Source: CAZAGT01 sp964484515 (GTDB lineage: Bacteria; Desulfobacterota; DSM-4660; Desulfatiglandales; HGW-15). Taken from it: a stretch of DNA of 22,958 nt. A program made the position numbers and the translations under genes. Below, in pieces: positions 1 to 6,340 of the stretch. The stretch's first letter is position 1; every line of letters begins with the position of its first letter. The stretch covers positions 1 to 22,958 of the forward strand of contig CAZAGT010000035.1 in the NCBI GenBank assembly GCA_964484515.1, read 5' to 3'. The notes under the pieces were generated by a model. That model searched no databases. It was not told the origin of the DNA and worked only from the letters and a program-made list of their open reading frames with translations.

Positions 1-2
1 GC

Positions 3-890
3 ATTTGGGGAAAGTGTCCGCCGCAGCTGATGCGCGATCTCCAATTGATCTGCAACGCAACCGCCCGGAACCTGGTCAACAACCTCGCCATCGCCTCGGG
101 GCCGCAAGTCGAGGTGAACAAGGACCGGGTCGACGCCTCGGAAGACATCGAGGACATCTACCCCTGGAAGATCTGGAAGACAAACGACGACGGCGTAGGC
201 CACGGGAAGCCCGCACTCAACTTCTTTCAGCCGGATCCGATCGCTGACGCCCTGATGCGCGTGTACGAGTATTTCTTTGAGCAGGCCTCGGAACAGACCG
301 GGATTCCCGCTTACATCTATGGCAACGAGCAGATCGGGGGGGCCGGGAAGACGGCCTCGGGGCTTTCCATGCTCATGAACGCCGCAAGCAAGACCTTGAA
401 GGGAGTGGTGGCGAACATCGACGAGCGAATCATCAAGCCCGCGATATGGGAGCATTGGCTCCAGGTGATGCTCTATGACGGATCGGTCGAGAAGACCGGA
501 GACATCAACATCATCGCGCGGGCCTCGGAGCACCTCATCATCCAAGAACAGCTGCAGCTCCGCCGGACGGAGTTCCTGGATAAGACCAACAACCCCATTG
601 ACATGGCGATCATCGGCGAAGACGGCCGCGCCTCGGTACTCCGGGAAACGGTCAAGAGCCTAAAGCTCCCCTCCGAAGATGTGGTCCCGAGCAAGGACGA
701 AATGGAGGCCCGCAGACAGGCCATGATCGAAGCACAACAGAGCATCCCGCCAGGAGGCGCGGAAATTCCCCCTGGACCGATGCAGGCCTTACCACCTGGG
801 GGAGAACGTAGGGGACCGACCGCAATCCCGCCGCCGACCACGCCGGCCGGCACCAGGATGGGTGGCGAAGAAATGAGGTTTAACGCTTAG
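3..890 (+). CDS. Portal protein, C-terminal part (5' partial)
   Basis: The frame is open from the window edge, so the true start lies upstream; 295 residues are visible. The portal forms the dodecameric ring at the capsid vertex through which DNA is packaged and ejected. The visible part has the usual late-portal layout: a segment GIPAYIYGNEQ, then GAGKTASGLSMLMNAASK followed by KGVVANIDERIIKP (the long helix that lines the channel in portals of podoviruses), a beta-rich stretch, the NNPIDMAIIGEDGR segment, and a Pro/Gly-rich tail (about residues 235-285). The tail looks disordered and may be the end that contacts packaged DNA or ejection proteins. Terminase genes would be expected just upstream. 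Family recognition is from memory of portal C-termini; the call fits scaffold and coat downstream. Confidence 0.85.
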   Translation: MWGKCPPQLMRDLQLICNATARNLVNNLAIASGPQVEVNKDRVDASEDIEDIYPWKIWKTNDDGVGHGKPALNFFQPDPIADALMRVYEYFFEQASEQTGIPAYIYGNEQIGGAGKTASGLSMLMNAASKTLKGVVANIDERIIKPAIWEHWLQVMLYDGSVEKTGDINIIARASEHLIIQEQLQLRRTEFLDKTNNPIDMAIIGEDGRASVLRETVKSLKLPSEDVVPSKDEMEARRQAMIEAQQSIPPGGAEIPPGPMQALPPGGERRGPTAIPPPTTPAGTRMGGEEMRFNA

Positions 891-893
891 AGA

Positions 894-951
894 CGGCCGG
901 GCGAAGCCACTAGACCCGGACGCGGGGATGGTCTGCAAAGTAGCCCGGCCG
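894..951 (+). other. Intergenic hairpin with 9-bp perfect stem
   Basis: The gap between the portal gene and the next small gene holds CGGCCGGGC (894-902) and its exact reverse complement GCCCGGCCG (943-951). Inside is a smaller stem, AGACC (912-916) with GGTCT (930-934). No T-tract follows, so it does not look like a classic intrinsic terminator. It could be an mRNA processing or stability element. Confidence 0.45.
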
Positions 952-965
952 CCTAAGCTGAAATA

Positions 966-1163
966 ATGAACCGCCTTTGGAAGCTGAGCATTGTAGGTGC
1001 CGGGACCTGGTTGGCATGGAGACATCGGGAATGGGTCATCGAGCGCGCGTACTTCGGATGCGACAGGCTCATGAAGCTCATCGAGGACCTGGACGATGAA
1101 GATCCTTCCCGCAATCGAAGACAAGAACACCCTGCTGGCCTTCGCCCGGCTTCGAAGCCATGA
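966..1163 (+). CDS. Small unknown protein with hydrophobic N-terminus
   Basis: Sixty-five residues beginning MNRLWKLSIVGAGTWLAW. A short hydrophobic stretch (about residues 4-18) is followed by a charged helix ending in an acidic run (LIEDLDDED). Codons are G/C-ending over the first ~45 codons, as in neighbouring genes, and lose this bias in the last ~20 codons, where the frame overlaps the next gene by 68 bases. This suggests the gene is real and its tail is dictated by the overlap. There is no strong SD box. It may be a membrane-anchored small phage protein. No family recognised. Confidence 0.5.
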   Translation: MNRLWKLSIVGAGTWLAWRHREWVIERAYFGCDRLMKLIEDLDDEDPSRNRRQEHPAGLRPASKP

Positions 1164-1389
1164 CGATTGGCCGCATGTGCGAAAGCACCTGGAGAAAGCC
1201 ACCTACGCGGCCCTTTTGCGGAAATTCATGGACGCGCACGACGCGGTAGCGGTGGCCCACCGGACCCAAGTGGCCCTGAACATCGTCGGCGACCTCATGG
1301 AGCTATTCGACACGGCCTATCAGAAGTGGGAGGCCTGGGACCAGAAGGAGAAGGCCGGCACAATCAATAAGGGAATACCCCTCGGGTAG
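1096..1389 (+). CDS. Conserved-looking small helical phage protein, function unknown
   Basis: Ninety-seven residues, almost entirely helical by composition, with HDDWPHVRKHLEKATYAALL near the N-terminus and a central VALNIVGDLMELFDTAYQKW segment. The GAGGA box at 1084-1088 sits seven bases before the ATG. Codon third positions are strongly G/C, supporting this frame over the overlapping end of the preceding gene. Its place just after the portal suggests a structural or assembly role, but no domain was recognised. Confidence 0.7.
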   Translation: MKILPAIEDKNTLLAFARLRSHDDWPHVRKHLEKATYAALLRKFMDAHDAVAVAHRTQVALNIVGDLMELFDTAYQKWEAWDQKEKAGTINKGIPLG

Positions 1390-1424
1390 CCGGGGCGGCA
1401 CAAAGCCAAAAGGAGGGCTTAACG

Positions 1425-2006
1425 ATGATCAGAGCATGGAAACGCAAGACCTTAACCGCCAGTGTTATTTTGGTCCTGGCCTTGGCGACGATAGCCTTCG
1501 CAGCCTGGAGGGAGAGCGCCACGATCCGGAAGCTCGAAGTCAAGTCCATCGGATCCTTGGCTCCGCACCAGGGGATTCTGATGGAGGACGCTACCAGGCA
1601 CAAGACCGTCAGCGTCTCCTTTACCTCGGGAACCGGTTTCGTCATACCACCGACCGACACGGATTCGGAGTACCAGGGCGCCGTATGGGAGATCGACGCG
1701 AGCACGGTCGCGGATTCGAGTATCGGAACCTGTGACATCGTGAATTATGCCCCCGGAGATGTGGCCGCGGTGACGGTTTATGTGACCGCACCGACCGAGG
1801 GGACCCACGGCATGGTGCACAAGATCAGGAAGGTCGATAGTGGTACGACCAAGCTATTCCTCATGTACGCCGGCGCCCTTCCGATCAACACCGCCTCGGG
1901 TACGACCTTCGAAAGTGCTCAGGATGCTCAAGGGGATTACGTGGAACTAGAGAACAACTACAACGGCGCTGTCAGCGGATATATCAACGCTCAGCGCAAC
2001 ACGTAA
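1425..2006 (+). CDS. Secreted/exported protein with Sec signal peptide
   Basis: A 193-residue protein with a textbook signal peptide: basic n-region (RAWKRK), hydrophobic core (ASVILVLALATIAFA) and an AFA|AW cleavage site near residue 27. The mature part is beta-rich, with many Thr/Ser/Val/Gly and no recognised catalytic motif; it includes SFTSGTGFVIPP and a later GTTKLFLMYAGALPI segment. AGGAGG at 1411-1416 lies eight bases before the ATG. The mature part looks like a beta-sandwich virion protein, but the signal peptide argues for export to the periplasm or cell surface. It could be a superinfection-exclusion or envelope factor, or a virion protein assembled with a cleaved leader. Function unknown. 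Confidence 0.75.
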   Translation: MIRAWKRKTLTASVILVLALATIAFAAWRESATIRKLEVKSIGSLAPHQGILMEDATRHKTVSVSFTSGTGFVIPPTDTDSEYQGAVWEIDASTVADSSIGTCDIVNYAPGDVAAVTVYVTAPTEGTHGMVHKIRKVDSGTTKLFLMYAGALPINTASGTTFESAQDAQGDYVELENNYNGAVSGYINAQRNT

Positions 2007-2022
2007 TGCACCTTGCAGTCCA

Positions 2023-2205
2023 ATGAGCGAAATCGAGATCATCAAAGCCCTCAAGAGGGGGCTCACGCAGTCCATCGCCGGACTACGGCAGGCGGTGAGC
2101 TCCCTGGACAGGGTCCAGAAGGACCTGGAACAAACGGACGACATGAAGGGAACCAAAGGACATGGAATTACCCCAGGAACCAAGACAGGTGGTTCTCAGC
2201 CGTGA
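2023..2205 (+). CDS. Small helical protein, unknown
   Basis: Sixty residues. The first ~40 (SEIEIIKALKRGLTQSIAGL, then a VSSLDRVQKDLEQ heptad-like stretch) should form a coiled coil; the rest is Gly/Thr-rich. The G/C-ending codon bias holds to about codon 45 and then drops where the frame overlaps the next gene (44 bases). No clear SD box. Function not recognised. It lies only 16 bases after the secreted-protein gene. Confidence 0.5.
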   Translation: MSEIEIIKALKRGLTQSIAGLRQAVSSLDRVQKDLEQTDDMKGTKGHGITPGTKTGGSQP

Positions 2206-2881
2206 GGAATTGGACCGCCAACCGTTTCCCACCCAATACGAGCCACCGGATTGGGATGCCATAACGATGCCGAAAGTCCGCTACCTCAAGACGACCGCCA
2301 AAGACCCTTGCAGCTTCGAGAACACGGAGTTTTTCACCATTTCCGTGCAAGGAGCCCGGCCGGAGGTCTGGCGCGTTGTTCGTCGGCTCAAGAAGCCTCA
2401 ACGCTACATCGTGGAGCGTTTGGGCTACATCGTCGTTGCGAGGGAGGAGGCCGATGTCGGAAATCACGATGACAGAAATGGAACGCCTGGACCGCAAACT
2501 GGCAGCCAATCAGGGAAGACCGAACCGCCTCAAGATGAATCCGGAATACCAGGGGATGACCCTGGACAAGATCGCGGAGAGGGACGCGGAGAACTTCGCC
2601 CTGGTGATGAAGGCTTGCAAGCGGTACCGGGCGAAGGACAGGCAGGAAGCGAAGATCTTCTTCGTGGAGGCGTACCGGACGGCACTGAGCAAGCTCGGAG
2701 TCAAGGCGATCGACCGCCTCCGGGATCAGATCAAGGCGGGGAAGACCCGGATCAATACAGCGTACTTCGAGAAGCTGTGCAACAAGCAGGCAGAGGAGAA
2801 GGGGATCATTTGCCAGCACCGCCCCTACAGCCTAGCGGGTCAGATGCAGAAGGCTCTAGAGAACGCGAAGGTTCAGGGTAG
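2162..2881 (+). CDS. Unknown phage protein; only the first ~97 codons look genuine
   Basis: The frame is open for 239 codons, but only the first ~97 look like protein: PKVRYLKTTAKDPCSFENTE, then RRLKKPQRYIVERLGYIVVA, with native codon use. After about 2455 the translation becomes Gly/Pro/Arg/Glu-rich with A/T-ending codons, and the next gene (2454-3146) takes over in the +1 frame with native codon use. Relatives I recall are short proteins of roughly 70-100 residues ending about here. The -1 frame has a stop at 2470-2472, so a single-base indel near 2455 would give a 103-codon-scale gene with a typical few-codon overlap. Either a sequence/assembly error, a recent frameshift mutation, or a genuine long overlap. 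SD is weak (GAAGGG at 2145-2150). An alternative start is the ATG at 2267. Confidence 0.5.
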   Translation: MELPQEPRQVVLSREELDRQPFPTQYEPPDWDAITMPKVRYLKTTAKDPCSFENTEFFTISVQGARPEVWRVVRRLKKPQRYIVERLGYIVVAREEADVGNHDDRNGTPGPQTGSQSGKTEPPQDESGIPGDDPGQDRGEGRGELRPGDEGLQAVPGEGQAGSEDLLRGGVPDGTEQARSQGDRPPPGSDQGGEDPDQYSVLREAVQQAGRGEGDHLPAPPLQPSGSDAEGSREREGSG

Positions 2882-3146
2882 CGCAGCTAGGGCCGCCGGC
2901 GAGCTCGAAGCGGCCAAGGAATACGACGAGCAATGTCAACGTCTCGTGCAGGCGATTCAAAATCTGCACAATGCTCAGCACGACTTCAGGCGGACCGGGC
3001 TTTACATCTACTACCAAGATGAGATCGCCTATTTCGTAAGCGACCCGATCATCCAGCAGGCCACGGCTCAGGGGGGAATCATCCTGCCCGGCCGGAAGGA
3101 TATCTTTATCTGGACGAATGTCCCGATGGAGTCAGCACCCTCATGA
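2454..3146 (+). CDS. Helical phage protein, unknown
   Basis: The start is chosen at the ATG after GGGAGGAGG (2442-2450) rather than the upstream in-frame GTG/ATG region, which lacks native codon use. It is 230 residues. The N-terminal half is basic and helical (MERLDRKLAANQGRPNRL, then LVMKACKRYRAKDRQEAKIF), a Cys-containing NKQAEEKGIICQH segment follows, then an Ala/Glu-rich coiled coil (ENAKVQGSAARAAGELEAAK). The end is beta-like (TGLYIYYQDEIAYFVSDPII, GRKDIFIWTN). It lies in the portal-scaffold interval. No family recognised; an assembly or DNA-contacting role is possible but unproven. Confidence 0.75.
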   Translation: MSEITMTEMERLDRKLAANQGRPNRLKMNPEYQGMTLDKIAERDAENFALVMKACKRYRAKDRQEAKIFFVEAYRTALSKLGVKAIDRLRDQIKAGKTRINTAYFEKLCNKQAEEKGIICQHRPYSLAGQMQKALENAKVQGSAARAAGELEAAKEYDEQCQRLVQAIQNLHNAQHDFRRTGLYIYYQDEIAYFVSDPIIQQATAQGGIILPGRKDIFIWTNVPMESAPS

Positions 3147-3180
3147 GGAGGAATCACCACACAGACGACTAGCACATAAC

Positions 3181-3379
3181 CGGCCGCGGTCCCTTGCCCG
3201 TACCCAAGGCACCGCAGGCCGAAGCTGACGGCGCCGTCGGCACATAGGCCCCGTTAGAATCCGAGCAGCCGCCTCCTAAAACACAGGCTTTAGTCCAGGG
3301 TCTTTCTTCCCTGGGGGGAGGTGATGGCACCCTCCAGGGTCGTTTCTCCCCTGGCAACGGATTCTACGGGGCTTTTTTT
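3181..3379 (+). ncRNA. Candidate structured RNA ending in an intrinsic-terminator-like T-run
   Basis: All pairings were read by hand. Hairpin 1 (3181-3221): CGGCC+GCGGT+CCTTG pairs with CAAGG+ACCGC+GGCCG, 15 bp with one C/C mismatch and one bulged A, loop of eight. Hairpin 2 (3224-3241): core GACG/CGTC around a GCGC loop, extended by T.G, C-G and G-C. Outer stem: 3248-3263 pairs with 3358-3372 over 15 bp with one bulged T (3255), directly followed by T7 (3373-3379). Inside lie two near-identical hairpins, CCAGGG (3295-3300) with CCCTGG (3309-3314) and CCAGGG (3334-3339) with CCCTGG (3349-3354). The whole has the look of a ~200-base RNA with its own terminator, between assembly genes. It could be a free ncRNA, an attenuator controlling scaffold and coat, or an elaborate terminator. 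I do not recognise it as a known RNA family; it is not a tRNA. Confidence 0.55.
3248..3379 (+). terminator. Long-stem terminator-like element upstream of scaffold gene
   Basis: GCCCCGTTAGAATCCG at 3248-3263 pairs with CGGATTCTACGGGGC at 3358-3372 (15 bp, one bulge), and seven Ts follow at once. The 94-base interior is unusually long for an intrinsic terminator and itself folds. A purely local alternative (CCCC 3348-3351 with GGGG 3368-3371) is much weaker. Partial termination or attenuation before the scaffold and coat genes is the likely consequence. Confidence 0.5.
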
Positions 3380-3389
3380 GTGGACCTAA

Positions 3390-3455
3390 CCGGGAATACC
3401 TCAGCACAGGCTCCCGGAAATCACATAGGTCGGGAATACCCGAACGGGCTCCCGA
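3390..3455 (+). repeat. Twin hairpins just upstream of the scaffold ribosome-binding site
   Basis: Two imperfect direct repeats each fold: CCGGGA (3390-3395) with TCCCGG (3412-3417), and TCGGGA (3430-3435) with TCCCGA (3450-3455). Both share GGGAATACC on the 5' arm and GGCTCCCG on the 3' arm. The outermost pair is C-G in the first and T-A in the second, so pairing is kept although both bases changed. The scaffold SD (GGAAGGTGA, 3459-3467) starts right after. Confidence 0.5.
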
Positions 3456-3471
3456 AAAGGAAGGTGAACGT

Positions 3472-4710
3472 ATGGCAAATGGCAATAACGCCGCCGAAAG
3501 GTTTGCTCCGCAATTGCCCGCGGCTGTCCAAGCGCAGGGCGACAAGGCGAAGGCCCTTCAGGTGACCATGGCGCAAGGGACCCCCGTTCCTGGCGCAGAG
3601 CCTGTAAGAACGGCCCCCACGGAGCCCGGACCGACACCTATAACTCCTACCCCTCAGCCCCAAGGCGTGACCCCAACCCCGCCCCCCGGCGCGGCTCCAG
3701 TGCCCCAACCGCAGCCGACACACCCTCAACCGCAAGGTGAGGACTGGCAGGCAAGATACAACGTCCTTCAGGGCAAGTATAACGCCGAAGTCCCCGGTCT
3801 TCAGAGGGCTCTTGCCGAAGCCAACGCGACGATCACCCACCTCAACGGATTCGTGACCAACCTCTCGAACCGGCTAACGGAAATGGAACGCTCCGGGAGG
3901 GCAGCCACCCCGCCGGGGCAACCTGGAGCACCGGCCGGATCGACGCCGTCCACACCGAGCTTTCAGAAGCTCAACCCGGACGACTTCGAGGGCTACGGCG
4001 ACGAAATGGTTGACATGGTGAAGCTCGTCAACACCCAGGCGGAGTACATCTCCAGCCTGGAAGGCCGGATCGCGGGCATGGGCGAAAGAGTGGAAACGTC
4101 TTCGCGCGAGTCCTTTTACAACGTGCTGGATGGGCTCGTACCCGGTTGGGAGTACGCAAACAGCGACCCCAATTTCGTGAATTGGCTCCAGCTCGCAGAT
4201 CCCTTTTCAGGGATGCGGCGTCATGAGCTGCTTACGCAGGCCTTCGACAACCTGGATGCCAACAGAGTGGCGAGGTTCTTTTTAGCGTGGAAGCAGGAAG
4301 CGGGAATTCAAGGCGATTTTCAGCCGCCTCCGGGCGCGCTCCAACCGGCGGGAAATCCTAAAGGTCAACCAGCGACTACTCAGCCGCAAGGCACGCATGA
4401 CCAACCGGCCTATCCAGTCGAATCCGCCCAGGCAAGTCCGACCGTCCCGATCACGCCGGCGCAACCAGCGACGGCGTACCCGGTGACACAACCCACAGTG
4501 CCTTTTGAACAGGGCCAGGGGGCCTACGTGATGCCGAACACGGCGGCCGGACACCAGGGGCCACCGTTGCAAACGGAGACGCCTCTCGTCACGAGGCAGC
4601 AGTACCAGAAGGCGGTGAATGACTTCATTCAGAAGCGGATCTCGCAAGAGCAATACAACGTGATCGCCACGAATTTCCAGAAGTGTATCGCGGAAGGAAA
4701 GGTGGTCTAA
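3472..4710 (+). CDS. Capsid scaffolding protein
   Basis: A 412-residue protein with scaffold layout. Residues ~35-90 are Pro/Thr/Gln-rich; ~91-145 form a coiled coil beginning DWQARYNVLQGKYNAEVPGL; ~165-290 hold an acidic helical region with VPGWEYANSDPNFVNWLQLA and DPFSGMRRHELLTQAFDNLD, which I associate with podovirus scaffold proteins; then a second Pro/Gln-rich linker. The C-terminal ~40 residues (RQQYQKAVNDFIQKRISQEQ and following) make a basic helix-turn-helix, the part that binds coat protein in P22-type scaffolds. It directs procapsid assembly in the cytoplasm and leaves before or during packaging. SD GGAAGGTGA (3459-3467). The major capsid gene follows 51 bases later, as expected. 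Confidence 0.85.
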   Translation: MANGNNAAERFAPQLPAAVQAQGDKAKALQVTMAQGTPVPGAEPVRTAPTEPGPTPITPTPQPQGVTPTPPPGAAPVPQPQPTHPQPQGEDWQARYNVLQGKYNAEVPGLQRALAEANATITHLNGFVTNLSNRLTEMERSGRAATPPGQPGAPAGSTPSTPSFQKLNPDDFEGYGDEMVDMVKLVNTQAEYISSLEGRIAGMGERVETSSRESFYNVLDGLVPGWEYANSDPNFVNWLQLADPFSGMRRHELLTQAFDNLDANRVARFFLAWKQEAGIQGDFQPPPGALQPAGNPKGQPATTQPQGTHDQPAYPVESAQASPTVPITPAQPATAYPVTQPTVPFEQGQGAYVMPNTAAGHQGPPLQTETPLVTRQQYQKAVNDFIQKRISQEQYNVIATNFQKCIAEGKVV

Positions 4711-4761
4711 ACCAAGCACCGCCTTTGCCCTCCGCTCAATCTCTTGTGAGGAGGAATTTGT

Positions 4762-5685
4762 ATGGCTGTTGATGTAGCAGCGGGAACCCCGCAATACAGC
4801 GGGACCTTCGTCCCCGAGGTGTGGAGCGGGAACTTGCTTGTCAAGTTCTACGCCGCGACCGTCCTGGCCGCGATCTCCAACACCGACTACGAGGGCGAGA
4901 TTAAGGACAAAGGCGATAAGGTCATCATCCGTACCGTCCCAGATATCACCATTCGGGATTACTCCAAAAACCAAACCCTCATCATCCAGCGCCCGGAAGC
5001 ACCGAACAAAGAACTGGAGATCGATAAGGCCAAGTATTTCAACTTCATTTGTGACGACATCGACAAGCACCAGACCGACATCCCGCTCATGAACTCCTGG
5101 AGCGACGACGCCGGTCAACAGATGAAGATCACCGTCGATACCGGAGTCCTGGCCGACATCTACGCCGATGCTCACGCTTCGAACAAGGGCGCCAGCGCCG
5201 GGGCGATCTCCGGGGACATCAACCTCGGTGCAACCGGATCCCCGGTGGCGATCACGAGCGCCGATATTCTCACCCTGATTGTCAACGCGGGCACCGTGCT
5301 CGACGAGCAGAACGTGCCGGAGACGCAGCGGGCGGTAGTCATTCCGGCCTGGATGGCGGGCATGATCAAGCTCTCTGATCTCAAGGACGCGAGTCTCGCG
5401 GGTGACGGCACTTCCATCTTGAGAAATGGGCGCCTCGGCATGATCGACCGCTTCACGCTTTATTCCTCGAACCTCCTGGCCTCGGTAACGGATGGAAGCT
5501 ACACGGCTTTCCACGCCATCGCCTGCCAGAACAAGGGGCTCTCCTTCGCCGCCCAGATGACGAAGATGGAGTCCCTGAAGGCCGAGAGCACCTTCGGAAC
5601 CCTGGTCAGGGGCCTGAATGTGTACGGCTACGAGGTCTTGAAGCCGGAGGCCGTGGTTGATCTGTACGTCCGTAAGGGTTCCTAA
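4762..5685 (+). CDS. Major capsid protein
   Basis: A 307-residue protein, the usual size for a podovirus coat with an HK97-type fold. The order of motifs matches coats I recognise: an N-terminal EVWSGNLLVKFYAATVLAAI helix, GDKVIIRTVPDITIRDY, the ELEIDKAKYFNFICDDIDKH strand-turn, VLDEQNVPETQRAVVIPAWM, then a LRNGRLGMIDRFTLYSSNLL segment near residue 230. It forms the icosahedral shell. The SD GAGGAGGAA (4748-4756) is strong. Codon use is strongly G/C-ending, fitting high expression. It follows scaffold and precedes a small structural gene. Confidence 0.92.
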   Translation: MAVDVAAGTPQYSGTFVPEVWSGNLLVKFYAATVLAAISNTDYEGEIKDKGDKVIIRTVPDITIRDYSKNQTLIIQRPEAPNKELEIDKAKYFNFICDDIDKHQTDIPLMNSWSDDAGQQMKITVDTGVLADIYADAHASNKGASAGAISGDINLGATGSPVAITSADILTLIVNAGTVLDEQNVPETQRAVVIPAWMAGMIKLSDLKDASLAGDGTSILRNGRLGMIDRFTLYSSNLLASVTDGSYTAFHAIACQNKGLSFAAQMTKMESLKAESTFGTLVRGLNVYGYEVLKPEAVVDLYVRKGS

Positions 5686-5736
5686 GCCCCGGCGGCCTGG
5701 CATGCACCATTAATCAAGAAGGAGGAAACATAGCTT

Positions 5737-6252
5737 ATGGCTACGTACCAATTCTATCGATCGGGCTACGCCATGCCCATGCACCGGGCCGGGGAAGCTC
5801 CGTTTCGACGGAACATCAACATCCCCAACCTGATCACAAACGGGACCAATGCGGGCCTGGCGAACACCTCCGATGTCCGAACCGCGCTGCCTTCCACGGG
5901 CTTCGCCTCCGGCGACGTCCTGCGGACCTTCGACGTCCCGGCCGGATTCGCCGTGCGGATGGTCGGCGCGAATGTGACCACGGCCGAGGGCGCCGCCTGT
6001 ACTGCGGATATCGGGAATAACTCCGCAACCCAAACCCACCGTCTGGCCTCCAACCCCGACGGGATGATGGGGACCTTCAACCTCAACTCGGAGACCTGCC
6101 AGATCACTCTCATCGCGGATGAAGATGTCGGCGGGTCCACCTATGAGGCGGTCGTCTTCATTACGAACGGCACCATCGATATCACCTTCGGCAGCAACGA
6201 TACCGACACGGCCGTCTTCGATGTTTTCGCCTGCGGCTACAAGTGTTGGTAG
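5737..6252 (+). CDS. Putative head accessory/decoration protein
   Basis: A 171-residue, beta-rich protein with little charge and no recognised catalytic motif. It starts with MATYQFYRSGYAMPMHR, then a sandwich-like repeat of strands (VLRTFDVPAGFAVRMVGANV; FNLNSETCQITLIADEDVGG) and a C-terminal TAVFDVFACGYKCW. The position directly after the coat gene, the size and the beta-sandwich pattern suggest a capsid decoration or cement protein. GGAGG at 5721-5725 is 11 bases before the ATG. The assignment rests on context, not on a recognised family. Confidence 0.6.
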   Translation: MATYQFYRSGYAMPMHRAGEAPFRRNINIPNLITNGTNAGLANTSDVRTALPSTGFASGDVLRTFDVPAGFAVRMVGANVTTAEGAACTADIGNNSATQTHRLASNPDGMMGTFNLNSETCQITLIADEDVGGSTYEAVVFITNGTIDITFGSNDTDTAVFDVFACGYKCW

Positions 6253-6283
6253 GGGAGGCCTCAATTCGACAACCAACCGAAGT

Positions 6284-6311
6284 GGGGGGTAGGGCACCAG
6301 TCCTGCCCCCC
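6284..6311 (+). other. GC-rich intergenic hairpin
   Basis: GGGGGGTAGG (6284-6293) pairs with CCTGCCCCCC (6302-6311): ten pairs including one T.G, with an eight-base loop. Only a TTT follows, so termination would be weak. It sits between the head accessory gene and the next ORF and may set relative expression. Confidence 0.5.
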
Positions 6312-6340
6312 GATTTGACCGACTAGAGGAGGTCTTGATC

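Larger units (their letters stand above)
3147..3471 (+). other. 325-base gap without a gene, dense in RNA structure
   Basis: No ORF here has native codon use. From left to right it holds: an SD-like AGGAGG (3147-3152) with no start codon after it, two local hairpins (3181-3221 and 3224-3241), a 15-bp long-range stem (3248-3263 with 3358-3372) enclosing two similar hairpins, a run of seven Ts (3373-3379), two further twin hairpins (3390-3417 and 3430-3455), and the SD box of the scaffold gene. Individual elements are listed separately. Confidence 0.8.

Noticed and set aside
3181..3379. tRNA or tmRNA-like gene
   Set aside because: Hairpin sizes do not make a cloverleaf: no anticodon arm of 5 bp with a 7-base loop, no TTCRA-type T-loop and no CCA end.
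3398..3411. 14-base exact match to 8978-8991 (ACCTCAGCACAGGC)
   Set aside because: A 14-base repeat is about what chance gives in a window this size, and the second copy is inside a coding region.
3380..3565. 61-codon ORF from a GTG across the scaffold start
   Set aside because: Overlaps the scaffold N-terminus in another frame, lacks an SD and has no native codon use.
4282..5703. 473-codon open frame on the minus strand
   Set aside because: It lies opposite the scaffold end and the coat gene, whose motifs and SD are convincing; its translation is a mirror-like Arg/Gly/Leu/Asp-rich shadow without motifs.
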